NCBI RefSeq assembly: GCF_000196015.1
Contig: NC_007973.1
Span: 3,100,001-3,164,000 of the forward strand
Origin: Cupriavidus metallidurans CH34
GTDB taxonomy: Bacteria; Pseudomonadota; Gammaproteobacteria; Burkholderiales; Burkholderiaceae
Reading direction: 5' to 3'
Length of the DNA: 64,000 nt
Positions within the stretch are counted from its first letter, which is position 1, and every line of letters begins with the position of its first letter. The translations under genes were made by a program, and so were the position numbers. Of the stretch, positions 26,602-35,680 are shown piece after piece. The notes under the pieces were generated by a model. It made no database searches. It was not told the origin of the DNA and saw only the letters and a list, made by a program, of their open reading frames with translations.

Positions 26602-27972
26602 TCAATCCTGTGCGGCATCCGCCACGACAAGTGGCGTCGCCGGATTCAGCATCCGCACCTCGCGCTGCGGATATGGGATCGAAATGCCATTTTCGTGAAA
26701 CGCGCGCCAGATGGCCCGATTCATCGCCGACTGCACGCCAAGCTTGCCGTTCTGTGGATCCGCGATGTAGACGGCAGTTTCGTACTCGATGCCGCTGTCA
26801 GCAAACATCACAAGGAATGCGGCGGGTGCCGGCGCTTCGAGCACACGTGGCAAATTGCGCACACAATCCTGCAGCAATCCGATCACCATTTCTGGATCGG
26901 CGGCATAGTCCGCTTGCACCCGGGTAGCCACGCGCACATTCGTTCCAGAGAACGAATGGTTTTGCACTGACTGGGCCACAAGTTGCTCATTCGGCACAAG
27001 CGTCTCGCCGTCGCCATTGCGCACAACGGTGTAGCGCGTGCGAATCTGCGACACGATGCCGGTGTACTTGTCGACCGTGATCTGGTCGCCAAGCTTGACC
27101 GAGCGATCGAGCAGGATGATGAAGCCAGATATGTAGTTGCTCGCGATCTTCTGCAGGCCAAGACCGAGGCCGACACCCAGTGCGCCGCCAAACACCGAGA
27201 GCACGGTCAGGTCGATGCCCACGAGCGACAGGCTCAGCAGCAACGACACCAGTAACAGCAGCGCCTTCGTGATGCGCGTCAGCACGACCTTCAGGTTCGA
27301 ATCGAGCGTGGTCGCACGCATCAGGCGCTCTTCCAGCCACGAACCAAACCACATCGCCACCAGCACGGTCAGGAGAATCCAGACCATTGCCATCAGCGAA
27401 TCGGCCAGGTTGATGTGCTGCTTGCCGCCAATCGAGAACCGCACGTCCCGCATCCACGCGACCACGTCCGGCAGCACGCCAAGCACGTACAAACCCATGG
27501 CGATCCACGTCAGGGTCGTCAGTACCTTCTCCACCAGCACAAGCATGCCGTGAAGCTGGCCATGTCCCGATATCACTCGCCGGAGGATGTAGAACGTCAC
27601 ATACAACGAGGTGATGCCGAACAGCGGCACCAGCGCGAGCCGCAGAACGCTGATCGGGATCAGCGATTCCAGCGAGAAAAGCGCCACCAACACCAGCAGC
27701 CAGCTGATGAGCGGGAACACCGCACGCTCCAGGCTGACCGCGGCCATGCGCAACGAGAAGCTTGCCGACTGGTGGCGAACCTCCAGCCGCTTGACCACGC
27801 GCCGCGACAGCGGCCACGCGATCAGCAGGCAAATGGCCAGTACCCCGATCTGCCAGAAAAACCCCGGACCGCCCGCATCGTGGATCAGGTCCTGCACCAT
27901 CTTGCCGAACATCGCGTGCGATCGTTTCAGCTCCGCGAGCGTATCGGGGTTCATCAGCGTGCTATCCGCCAT
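26602..27972 (-). CDS. MscS-family mechanosensitive ion channel
   Basis: A 456-residue membrane protein. About five hydrophobic helices occupy the first 260 residues. The pore-helix and beta-domain pattern SVFGGALGVGLGLGLQKIAS near residue 265 is followed by GFIILLDRSVKLGDQI, both typical of MscS. The last 130 residues form the cytoplasmic vestibule. Such channels release solutes on hypo-osmotic shock. Its ATG shares one base with the stop codon of the upstream rsmB-type gene (TGATG), so the two are co-translated although unrelated in function. Confidence 0.92.
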   Translation of the reverse strand: MADSTLMNPDTLAELKRSHAMFGKMVQDLIHDAGGPGFFWQIGVLAICLLIAWPLSRRVVKRLEVRHQSASFSLRMAAVSLERAVFPLISWLLVLVALFSLESLIPISVLRLALVPLFGITSLYVTFYILRRVISGHGQLHGMLVLVEKVLTTLTWIAMGLYVLGVLPDVVAWMRDVRFSIGGKQHINLADSLMAMVWILLTVLVAMWFGSWLEERLMRATTLDSNLKVVLTRITKALLLLVSLLLSLSLVGIDLTVLSVFGGALGVGLGLGLQKIASNYISGFIILLDRSVKLGDQITVDKYTGIVSQIRTRYTVVRNGDGETLVPNEQLVAQSVQNHSFSGTNVRVATRVQADYAADPEMVIGLLQDCVRNLPRVLEAPAPAAFLVMFADSGIEYETAVYIADPQNGKLGVQSAMNRAIWRAFHENGISIPYPQREVRMLNPATPLVVADAAQD

Positions 27973-29372
27973 CAGCGCGTGCGCTCCAGAACAGCGGCGA
28001 AGAAGCCATCGGTCTGATGGATATGCGGATAGAGCGCCAACATGCCGCCTTCCGCCGGCAACTCCGGCACCTCGATCTTCTGCTCGGCCAGCACTTCGCT
28101 CACCGGCACAAGTCGGAAATTCTCGTGGGATGCCAGGAAATCACGGATGATTGCCTCGTTTTCGGCCTCCAGCACGCTGCACGTGGCGTACACGACACGG
28201 CCGCCGCCCTTCACCAGCTTTGCCGCGGCATCGAGGATGGCCGCTTGCTTCGCAGTGAGTTCCACAACCGATTCCGGCGTCTGACGCCACTTCAGATCGG
28301 GATTACGGCGCAGGGTACCCAGGCCGCTGCAAGGCGCGTCCACCAGCACACGATCGATCTTGCCGGCCAGGCGCTTGACCTTGGCATCGCGCTCGGAGTC
28401 GATCAGCACCGGGTGCACGTTCGACAGACCACTACGAGCCAGACGCGGCTTCAGATTGGCCAGGCGCTTCTCCGACACATCGAATGCATAGAGCCGCCCA
28501 GTCGAGCGCATGGCCACACCCAGCGCCAGCGTCTTGCCGCCAGCGCCCGCGCAGAAGTCAACCACCATCTCGCCGCGACGCGGCGCAAGCAGATGGCACA
28601 GCAGTTGACTGCCTTCATCCTGCACTTCCACGCCACCGTTGATGAACAGCGGGAGCTGGTTCAACGCGGGCTTGCCCTTGAGGCGGATGCCAGCCGGCGC
28701 CATCGGGGCCAGTTCGGCGGCGATACCGGCAGTCTGGAGTTCGGCCAGTGCCTCTTCACGCGACAGCTTGGCGGTGTTCACGCGCAGGTCGAGCGGCGCG
28801 GGCCGCAGCCAGGCATCGCCAAGCGCAGCAGTGAATGCCTCGCCATGACGCGCCACCAGATCGTCATACAGCCACTCGGGCAGGTTGGCGCGCACGCGCG
28901 GCGCCAGGCTGGAGCGCTCGATCGTGGTCAGGCGGTCGAGCCAGACAGCTTCGTCGGGATGAAGGAACGGCGAAAGCACATCGCGGCCGAGCGTCGCGGC
29001 CAGGCCCAGCAGCCCGAGGCGGCGCGTGGCCGAACCCGTGCCACTTTCGGCAAATTGACCAAATTCGACGCGTCGGCGCAACACTGCAAAAATTGCTTCA
29101 GCGATGATGCCTCGGTCGCGATGACCAAGTTTGCTATTTTCGCGGAAGTAATGGCTGACCACCGCGTCGGACGGACGCGCGAACAACAGCACCTTGCCGA
29201 GCAGTCGGTCGATATGTTGCAGATGGAAAGCCTGCAGGCCGCCGGGCGTGCGCGGCGCGCCGTCAGCGCCCTGCTGCCGGGCGTTGGGCGACTTGCGGAT
29301 CGGGCTGGCCTTGCCTTTGCTCGGACGCGAGCGCTGGCGATTGTCTTGGGAAGTTGCGGGATTGCGACTCAT
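27972..29372 (-). CDS. rsmB: RsmB/NOP-family RNA (cytosine-5) methyltransferase
   Basis: A 466-residue protein with a NusB-like N-terminal helical part (GKVLLFARPSDAVVSHYF, about residues 50-67) and a Rossmann methyltransferase. The SAM motif is VVDFCAGAGGKTLALG, and the two catalytic cysteines are in DAPCSGLGTLRRNPD and VYATCSVLEAENE. The presumed target is C967 of 16S rRNA by comparison with RsmB, but other RNA targets are possible. It begins with a basic, low-complexity stretch of about 40 residues. Its start overlaps the purN stop by 4 bp. Confidence 0.87.
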   Translation of the reverse strand: MSRNPATSQDNRQRSRPSKGKASPIRKSPNARQQGADGAPRTPGGLQAFHLQHIDRLLGKVLLFARPSDAVVSHYFRENSKLGHRDRGIIAEAIFAVLRRRVEFGQFAESGTGSATRRLGLLGLAATLGRDVLSPFLHPDEAVWLDRLTTIERSSLAPRVRANLPEWLYDDLVARHGEAFTAALGDAWLRPAPLDLRVNTAKLSREEALAELQTAGIAAELAPMAPAGIRLKGKPALNQLPLFINGGVEVQDEGSQLLCHLLAPRRGEMVVDFCAGAGGKTLALGVAMRSTGRLYAFDVSEKRLANLKPRLARSGLSNVHPVLIDSERDAKVKRLAGKIDRVLVDAPCSGLGTLRRNPDLKWRQTPESVVELTAKQAAILDAAAKLVKGGGRVVYATCSVLEAENEAIIRDFLASHENFRLVPVSEVLAEQKIEVPELPAEGGMLALYPHIHQTDGFFAAVLERTR

Positions 29373-30031
29373 GGCTGTTTTCCTGCCGCTTGGGGCGAGA
29401 TGGCCATGAACCATTGGGGCTCGGCCGGTTGAACTACTTGAACGACACCGTCCTGCACGTGCAGACGGTCTTCGACGAACCAGCGCACGGCGCGCGGGTA
29501 AATGACATGTTCGCTATCGAGCAAACGATCGGCCAGCGACTCCGGTGTATCGCCAGGCAGAACATCAAGTGCCGCCTGCAACACGATCGGACCATGATCG
29601 AGTTCTGGCGTCACGAAATGCACTGTCGCGCCATGCAGCTTGACGCCCGCCTCCAACGCCTGCTTGTGCGTATGCAACCCGGGGAAGCTCGGCAGCAGCG
29701 ACGGATGGATGTTGAGCATTCGACCGGCGTAATGCTCAACGAAGCCAGGCGTCAGGATCCGCATGAAGCCTGCCAGCACGATGAGGTCGGGCTGGTAGGC
29801 GTCGATGGCGTCCCGCATCGCGGCGTCGAAACTCTCACGTCCGGAAAACTGCTTGTGGTCCACCACACCGGTGGCAATACCGTGGCGCGAGGCGAACTGC
29901 AGGCCCGAAGCATCGGGGCGGTTCGACAGTACCGCTGCCACGCGCGCCGGCCATTTCTCGGCGGCGCAGGCCCGGACGATCGCTTCCATGTTGGAGCCAC
30001 GCCCGGAAATCAATATCACAATATTCTTCAT
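29369..30031 (-). CDS. purN: Phosphoribosylglycinamide formyltransferase (GART)
   Basis: A 220-residue enzyme of purine synthesis that formylates GAR using 10-formyl-tetrahydrofolate. The N-terminal ISGRGSNMEAI (about 6-16) binds the phosphate. The catalytic Asn/His/Asp set appears in MLNIHPSLLPSFPG and VTPELDHGPI. The start at 30031 (MKNIVIL) fits the family; an in-frame ATG 13 codons earlier is less likely. It heads the minus-strand unit purN-rsmB-mscS. Confidence 0.96.
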   Translation of the reverse strand: MKNIVILISGRGSNMEAIVRACAAEKWPARVAAVLSNRPDASGLQFASRHGIATGVVDHKQFSGRESFDAAMRDAIDAYQPDLIVLAGFMRILTPGFVEHYAGRMLNIHPSLLPSFPGLHTHKQALEAGVKLHGATVHFVTPELDHGPIVLQAALDVLPGDTPESLADRLLDSEHVIYPRAVRWFVEDRLHVQDGVVQVVQPAEPQWFMAISPQAAGKQP

Positions 30032-30161
30032 CGCCGCGATTCTACCAAGCTGTGGTCCAAACACTTGCAAACCATGCGCATTAGGTACTTAATTACCGCC
30101 AACGCACATGGGGCAACAAAAACAGGCGCGCCCACCAATCCCACTACCCCCGTGTGATGGA

Positions 30162-30190
30162 TTGTGACGCGCAACCCGCTCTGTTAGAGT
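30162..30190 (+). promoter_or_regulatory. Candidate promoter of the response regulator gene, now cut off by the IS
   Basis: TTGTGA (30162-30167), a 17-bp spacer and TAGAGT (30185-30190), each matching the consensus at four of six positions. It points to the response regulator, but the IS at 30259-31713 now lies between them. Confidence 0.4.
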
Positions 30191-30248
30191 GGCCCCTACG
30201 CCCACGCGCCGCGACACAAAAAGACGGTGACAACAAGGGCGAAACGGG

Positions 30249-30258
30249 AACTTAGACG
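30249..30258. repeat. Target-site duplication, left copy
   Basis: AACTTAGACG immediately before the IS, repeated exactly at 31714-31723 after it. A 10-bp duplication is in the normal range for IS4-family elements. Confidence 0.88.
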
Positions 30259-31713
30259 CAATACTGTTCAGATAGTATTTTTAAAGCCATAATCCTCATC
30301 CATCGAAGCTTCAATGGATGAGGGTGATGGCCAGAACACGCAAGACGCTGCCGTCGAGAGTTGACGTTGCGCATTTGATCAGCGCCGGGGTGCTGGCCAG
30401 CGTGTGTCCACGGACGTTGATCGAAGAAGTGTTGGCCGAGACCGGCAAGGCCAGCCAGCGGGAGCGGCTGCTGCCCGCGCCGGCAGTGGTGTATTACGTG
30501 ATGGCGCTGGCGCTGTGGCGCGAAGCGCCGCTGGAGGAAGTGCTGCGCGTGGTGTGCGAAGGCCTGCAATGGCTCGGCGGCGGCCACACTGAGGCGGTGC
30601 AGGCCAGCAAGTCCGCGATCTCGCAGGCGCGCAGCCGGCTGGGCCCCGAGGTCATGCGCCAATTGGCCGATCGGGTGCTGCGCCCGCTGGCCGCGCCGGG
30701 GGCGCCAGGGGCGTGGTACCGGGGATTGCGCGTGATGGCCCTGGACGGCAGCTGCATGGACGTGGCCGACGAGGCGGCCAACGCCAAGTTCTTCGGCTAC
30801 CCGGGCGCCTCGCGCGGCCAAAGCGCCTTCCCGCAGGCGCGCGTTCTGGGCCTGGTGGAATGCGGCACGCACGCGGTGGTGGCAGCCGGCATCGCACCCT
30901 ACGGCCACAGCGAGCAGGTCATGGCCGCCCAGTTGCTGCCCGCCAAGCTCACGCCCGAGATGCTGGTGCTGGCCGACCGCAACTTCTACGGCTTCAAGCT
31001 CTGGCAGACCGCCTGCGCTACGGGCGCCAAGCTGGCCTGGCGGGTCAAATCCAACCTCAAGCTGCCGGTAGAGCAGATGTTGCCCGATGGCTCGTACCTG
31101 AGCCGCGTGTTCGACAGCGACGACCGCGCGCGGCGCGCAGGGCAAACGGTGCGTGTGATCGACTACGCGCTCGAGGGCTCGGCCACGCCGGCGCAGGGCA
31201 GCTACCGGCTGCTGACCAACCTCCTGGACCCCGATGCGGCGCCGGCCCTGGAGCTGGCCGCGCTGTACCACGAGCGCTGGGAGATCGAGGGGGTGTTCGA
31301 TGAGTTCAAGACGCATTTGCGCGCCAACAGCACGGTGCTGCGCAGCAAGACGCCCGAGCTGGTGCAGCAGGAGCTGTGGGGGCTGCTGCTGGCGCACTTT
31401 GCGATTCGCCAGTTGATGGCGCAGGCGGCCTGGGCGCGCGAACTCGATCCGGATCGCCTGAGCTTCATGCACGCCGTGCGCGTGATCAAGCGCAAGATGC
31501 CGCAAGCTGCGGCCGTTTCCCCCTGAGCGTTTGCCTGCCTGGCGCGAGGCCCTGCTGGCCGAGATCGCGCGCGGGCGCTGCGTGAGCAGTCGTGGGCGCC
31601 TGAACCCGCGCGGCGTCAAGCGCAAGATGAGCAACTTCAATGTTCGGCATCGCGGCGCAGCGCTCCATTTGCGGCATCAGCCAGTGCCGGTGCTTCGTAT
31701 CTGAACAGTATTT
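30259..31713 (+). mobile_element. IS4-family insertion sequence, complete, 1455 bp
   Basis: The ends carry inverted repeats: AATACTGTTCAGATA at 30260-30274 and its exact complement at 31698-31712, with one further mismatched base outside each. A 10-bp direct repeat AACTTAGACG flanks the element. It encodes a transposase with an IS4 DDE domain. The intact ends and exact duplication indicate a fairly recent insertion. It sits in the 5' control region of the response regulator gene at 31733. Confidence 0.93.
30318..31526 (+). CDS. IS4-family transposase, reading frame ends early at a CCC-TGA junction
   Basis: A 402-residue transposase. DDE residues are visible as the Asp in MALDGSCMD, the Asp in VLADRNFYG and the Glu in the Y-2-R-3-E-6-K signature YHERWEIEGVFDEFKTHLR, typical of IS4. 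The frame stops at TGA (31524-31526) after a run of C. The +1 frame then continues without stop from 31525 to 31704 for about 60 codons (ERLPAWREALLAEI, later VKRKMSNF) and ends inside the right inverted repeat. Those residues look like the family C terminus. The gene is therefore either disrupted by a one-base change or expressed by +1 frameshifting. Confidence 0.88.
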   Translation: MRVMARTRKTLPSRVDVAHLISAGVLASVCPRTLIEEVLAETGKASQRERLLPAPAVVYYVMALALWREAPLEEVLRVVCEGLQWLGGGHTEAVQASKSAISQARSRLGPEVMRQLADRVLRPLAAPGAPGAWYRGLRVMALDGSCMDVADEAANAKFFGYPGASRGQSAFPQARVLGLVECGTHAVVAAGIAPYGHSEQVMAAQLLPAKLTPEMLVLADRNFYGFKLWQTACATGAKLAWRVKSNLKLPVEQMLPDGSYLSRVFDSDDRARRAGQTVRVIDYALEGSATPAQGSYRLLTNLLDPDAAPALELAALYHERWEIEGVFDEFKTHLRANSTVLRSKTPELVQQELWGLLLAHFAIRQLMAQAAWARELDPDRLSFMHAVRVIKRKMPQAAAVSP

Positions 31714-31723
31714 AACTTAGACG
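31714..31723. repeat. Target-site duplication, right copy
   Basis: AACTTAGACG, identical to 30249-30258. Only 9 bp separate its end from the ATG of the response regulator. Confidence 0.88.
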
Positions 31724-31732
31724 GGAATACGC

Positions 31733-32392
31733 ATGTTGAACGCTGCACCGACTTTGTTGGTGGTCGATGATCATCCTATGGCGCTCTCGGGCACAACCGC
31801 CTTCCTGGCGGAAGTGATGCCCGACGTCGCCGTTCATTCCGCTGGCAGCGCCAAGGAAGCCCTTCACTCCCTGAACCAGGGGCTCCGTCCCGATATCGTG
31901 CTGCTCGACATCTGGCTGAACGATGGTACTGGCTTCGATGCCATGCAGTCGTTCAAGACCGTGATCCCGGGCGCCCGCTTCATCTTCATGTCGGCGGAGG
32001 CCACACCCGAGATCGTGGGACGCGCCCGCGCGCTATCGGCCTGCGGTTTCGTCGGCAAGCATCTGGACGCCAACGCGTTCACTGCGGCCGTGCGCAAGGT
32101 CCTGGCCGGCGACACCAGTTTTCCATCCGATGAGGCCTTGTCCGGCCGATCGCAATCGTTCGGCCCCGCCCACGGCATTCCCGTCACGCCGGCCGAACTC
32201 GGCCTCACGCCGCGTCAGGGCTCGGTGCTCGCGCTGGTGCTCGAAGGACTGCCGAACAAGGTCATCGCCCGCAAGCTGGGGCTGACCGAGAACACCGTCA
32301 AGGAACACGTCTCCGCCATCCTGCAACGGCTGGGCGTGCGCACGCGCATGCAGGTCATGTCGCGCATGGAGCGTTTTCGCCTGCGCCAGTGA
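31733..32392 (+). CDS. NarL/FixJ-type response regulator
   Basis: A 219-residue two-component regulator. The receiver domain (about 8-120) has the acidic pair in VVDDH, the phosphorylation site Asp in VLLDIWLNDG near residue 58, and the conserved Lys in FVGKHL. The C-terminal LuxR-type HTH runs from LTPRQGSVLAL to NTVKEHVSAILQRLGV (about 160-205). It converges with the hybrid histidine kinase gene 65 bp away and is probably its partner. The IS lies directly upstream, so its original promoter at about 30162-30190 has been displaced by nearly 1.5 kb. Confidence 0.9.
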   Translation: MLNAAPTLLVVDDHPMALSGTTAFLAEVMPDVAVHSAGSAKEALHSLNQGLRPDIVLLDIWLNDGTGFDAMQSFKTVIPGARFIFMSAEATPEIVGRARALSACGFVGKHLDANAFTAAVRKVLAGDTSFPSDEALSGRSQSFGPAHGIPVTPAELGLTPRQGSVLALVLEGLPNKVIARKLGLTENTVKEHVSAILQRLGVRTRMQVMSRMERFRLRQ

Positions 32393-32410
32393 GGCAGTGA
32401 ACATCGCCAC

Positions 32411-32455
32411 GCATGAATGACAACGCCGCCTCAAGGGCGGCGTTGTCATTCATGC
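32411..32455. terminator. Long perfect hairpin between the convergent kinase and regulator genes
   Basis: A perfect 20-bp stem (32411-32430 with 32436-32455, key segment GACAACGCCGCC) and a 5-nt loop. There is no T-run, so it may stop transcription in both directions poorly or shape the 3' ends. Its position between two convergent stop codons supports a terminator role. Confidence 0.6.
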
Positions 32456-32457
32456 GT

Positions 32458-34296
32458 TCATGCCGTGGGCAACCAGCGGCGCAGCAACATGCGCAGGTTC
32501 GCCGGGTCCACCGGTTTCGGCAGGACGAAGTAGCCTGCCTCCTCGGCCGCCTGCAGCGCCGCGGACTTCAGATCGCCCGTCAGCAGCGCGCTGCGTGCCT
32601 GAGGCTGCGAGGTCTGCCAGCGCTCCAGCAAATCGAGCCCGTTCTCGTTGCCGGGCAAGCGCAGGTCACAGAAGATAATGTCCGGCTTGAGACCCTTCGC
32701 GAAGAGACGGTCGGCCTCTCCCCCGTGCGCGGCACATGCCACGCGAATGCCCCAGGCCTCCATCAAGGCGATCCACGCCTTGCGAATCTGGCTATCGTCA
32801 TCGACCACCAGCACAGTGCCACGTAAACGATCGTGTCGCGCTTCTTCCGCCTGCGCATTCGCCCGCATCGCCCGAACACTGGCTACGGTCTCCTCGGGCA
32901 CCGGCGCCAGCGCGAACCAGAATACCGATCCCTTGCCCGGCACCGAGCGCACGCCGTAAGTCCCGCGCATCAGACGCACGCATTCCCGGAAGATCGCGAG
33001 CCCCAGACCAAGACCCTGCGACGGATCGCGCTGCGGATTGTGAACCTGGTAGTACGGCGAGAAAATTTCCGGCAGGTGCTCGGGCGTGATGCCCGCACCG
33101 GTGTCCCAGACCTCCAGCCGCACGTGCTTGCGGCGCTGTCGTGCGGTTACCAGAATGCCGCCGCGCTTCGTATAGCGCAGCGCGTTCTGCACGAGGTTGA
33201 ACAGCGCCCGCCGCAGCAGCACCGGCTCGGCCATGGCGAACAGTTCGTCAGGCACGCGTGGCGTCAGCGTCAGACCGCTTTCGCGCGCATCGGCGGCGAA
33301 CTGGCTCATCACGTCATGGATCAGCGAATTAAGTTCGCATGGCTCCAGCGTTGGTAACACCTTGCGCCCTTCAAGCTTGGACAGGTCAAGCAGGGACCGG
33401 AACAGCAGGTCGATGGTCTGCGTCCCGGCGGCCACCTGCTCGACGAGCGGGTGGAGCGAACTCGATTGGTTGCGCGCACGCAACGCTTCGACCAGCATCA
33501 CCAGGGCATGAACAGGCTGGCGCAGGTCGTGACTCGCGGCCGCCAGGAAGCGGGATTTCTCCTCACTGGCATGAAGTGCCCGTTCCTTCTCTTCCTGAAA
33601 CTGCTTGGCGAGCCGGCGGCTTTCGGATTCGAGCTGGATGGCCCGCACCAGCGTGTGCTGCAGATTCAGCGAGTGCCGTGCCAGCATCAGCGCGTAGATA
33701 GCCAGCAGCAATTGCACATAGGTGCCGTGGCCCGGAAAGGCAAAGTCAGCCAGCAGCACATTCGGCACAAGGATCGGCACGCCGGCAAAGACCAGGTTCG
33801 ATGGGATGGGCGACTGCGACGTGGCGCCGCCCGCGAGCACACCCAACGTCAGCAGATACAGCACGCTCGAGAACACCACGGACGACGAATACAGATGCAG
33901 CAGCGCCGAACTGCCCCAGGTCAGTCCCGTCAGGAACGCAATGGCGCGCATATTGTTCCACCACTTGCGCGTGTGCGCCGAGCGGCTCAACCTACCCATA
34001 TCGCGCTGGAACCCGAGGTAGAACCACATCCCGCCGATGGTCAGCAGCAGCATGATGGCGCACCAGATCACCAGCGCCACGTGGTTGGCTTCGTTCCAGA
34101 ACGTGTACGCGGTCAGTCCCGGCAGCAGGGCCGAGGATGCAATGCCCGTGGGGGAGACACGATGAACGGTGACGAGCAGCTTGGCTCGCGTTTCGGTGTC
34201 CAGTTGCGGCCCGGGCGGGGGCAGGATCTTGTTGAGCAGCGCGTTCAAGTGTGGCGTGGCACGTAAGGCGACGTTCTTCGTCGCTGCAACTGGCAT
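32458..34296 (-). CDS. Hybrid sensor histidine kinase with C-terminal receiver domain
   Basis: A 612-residue membrane kinase. Five or so hydrophobic segments lie between about residues 45 and 210, without a large periplasmic domain. A coiled-coil linker follows, then HisKA with the phospho-accepting His in ASHDLRQPVHAL (about 265). The HATPase has NALRYTKRGG, DTGAGI and GLGLGLAIF. A receiver domain with Asp in FCDLRLPG and Lys in LPKPV ends the protein. The start at 34296 (MPVAATKN) is favoured; an ATG 20 codons upstream would add a Cys-rich stretch. The adjacent convergent NarL-type regulator is the likely partner. The signal is unknown. Confidence 0.9.
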   Translation of the reverse strand: MPVAATKNVALRATPHLNALLNKILPPPGPQLDTETRAKLLVTVHRVSPTGIASSALLPGLTAYTFWNEANHVALVIWCAIMLLLTIGGMWFYLGFQRDMGRLSRSAHTRKWWNNMRAIAFLTGLTWGSSALLHLYSSSVVFSSVLYLLTLGVLAGGATSQSPIPSNLVFAGVPILVPNVLLADFAFPGHGTYVQLLLAIYALMLARHSLNLQHTLVRAIQLESESRRLAKQFQEEKERALHASEEKSRFLAAASHDLRQPVHALVMLVEALRARNQSSSLHPLVEQVAAGTQTIDLLFRSLLDLSKLEGRKVLPTLEPCELNSLIHDVMSQFAADARESGLTLTPRVPDELFAMAEPVLLRRALFNLVQNALRYTKRGGILVTARQRRKHVRLEVWDTGAGITPEHLPEIFSPYYQVHNPQRDPSQGLGLGLAIFRECVRLMRGTYGVRSVPGKGSVFWFALAPVPEETVASVRAMRANAQAEEARHDRLRGTVLVVDDDSQIRKAWIALMEAWGIRVACAAHGGEADRLFAKGLKPDIIFCDLRLPGNENGLDLLERWQTSQPQARSALLTGDLKSAALQAAEEAGYFVLPKPVDPANLRMLLRRWLPTA

Positions 34297-34533
34297 CAGA
34301 CAAGTCTGCCGACGTTGCAGAAATCGCGCAATTTTGTTGCAAGTGGGGCATATCATGCCGATTTTTGCGGCGCCGCGCCATTGCGAGGCGCCCCAATAAC
34401 CCACAAATTTGTCAAAAGCACCACGTTTGTGGGGGGCGTGTGTCGAAAGCGCGCGCCAGACCAGCGTCAAATTGGTCGGCCGGCAGGCTTTTCGGGCGGC
34501 AAACCGGTGGTTCGCCTTATAATGCCCCCTTTC
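34297..34533. other. Kinase upstream region and 5' exon side of the group II intron
   Basis: No gene. It contains an inverted repeat CCCACAAA / TTTGTGGG (34400-34407 and 34426-34433) and a -10-like TATAAT at 34518-34523 that points towards ribF. No convincing -35 box accompanies the latter. Confidence 0.5.
34518..34523 (+). promoter_or_regulatory. -10-like box of a possible ribF promoter, just before the intron
   Basis: TATAAT in the context CCTTATAATGCC, 11 bp before the predicted 5' end of the intron. In the intron-free arrangement it would lie about 35 bp before the GTG start of ribF. The -35 region is poor, so confidence is limited. Confidence 0.45.
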
Positions 34534-35618
34534 GTGCGACACGCACCCTCGTGTCCGGTAGCTCTACGTTAAGAGCATCGACCTTTGTTGAGACAAGGGG
34601 AAGGCTTCGGCCAGAACCGTCCAATCTCAACCATTTCTTGCTTTGACAAACCCGGCCGCAAGGCCGGAGCGAGTCCATGTGTTGCGAGGAGGCCAAAGTA
34701 TCGGCCGACTCAAAGCTTGCTTTCTGCTGGATGGATTTCCAGCCATTGCCCAAAGGCGGGGACGCTTGCCTTTGGGCAGGTGTCTTTGCAGTACGCACTC
34801 TCTACGGAGGTGTGGGCGAATATGCGGCGGTAATTTGCTGCGTCTTCGCTACATAGCATTCAAACCGGCCCAGTAGGGTCGGCGCTACGTCTTTGGGATG
34901 GAGGCGGGCGCGTCAGCGTCTGTCTTCATCGAGCGCCTGCCAGTATGGAGGCACTGAAGTAATGAAGTGAGGTTTCCGGAGCGTTTAGCTCTGCGCGTTA
35001 TGGTTCGGTCGAATACACCCGCGAGGGTGCCTCGATAGAGAACCTGCTATGCGACTAGCAGTAGCCTAGGGAGACATGCGTCACGGGTAACTGTGGGGTG
35101 TGAAGCTCTCCTGACAACGAAGCCCCCGCAAGGGTGCGTAACTGCCGAGAGGTAGAGACGCAGAGACTCCTAGCAGCAATGGGGTCGAGGAGCCAGGCTG
35201 GCTGGTATGGGCAACATATGTGAACTGCTGATAAACACCGTAAGCATTGCAGTGCCAAAGCTGCTGATAGGCACTAACCAAAAGGTATGTGGTCGGTTGT
35301 TCCGCTGAAAGTTCGGAACACGTCGCCATTCGGACCACCGGTGAAGAGGCAGGCCCTAACCCAGTCGTGTAATGCGCAGGGAACGTGGTAAGCCCGTATG
35401 GCTGCCGGAGCGCGGTATGGCTCCGGCAAGCGAACCGCAAGGAACGCTGTTGGCTGTGCGGGTATGGGAGGTTGGAAAAAGCGAATGCCGGGCTGTAATG
35501 GTCCGGATAGGGGTTGAGACATTACCTCACGCGAAAGCGGGCAGACTTCCAACTGGTCTTTCGTCGCAAGACGGCTGACTGAACTCGCTTGTTTAATTTT
35601 CTTCCCTTGGGGGGTGAT

Positions 35619-35636
35619 ATGCCCCTCAAGGGGCAT
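35619..35636 (+). other. Stem-loop in intron domain IV before the maturase gene
   Basis: ATGCCCC, loop TCAA, GGGGCAT: a perfect hairpin 45 bp upstream of the maturase ATG. In other introns, domain IV stems of this kind bind the maturase and limit its translation; that role here is inferred. Confidence 0.5.
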
Positions 35637-35680
35637 GTTGTCTCCGTTGTCTTGGGAAGTCCTCAAGATTGGAGAGCAGC

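Noticed and set aside
34841..35250. tRNA- or rRNA-like segment in the 34.8-35.3 kb non-coding stretch
   Set aside because: The stretch lacks a cloverleaf with a GGTTCRA T-arm and fits better as part of intron domain I.
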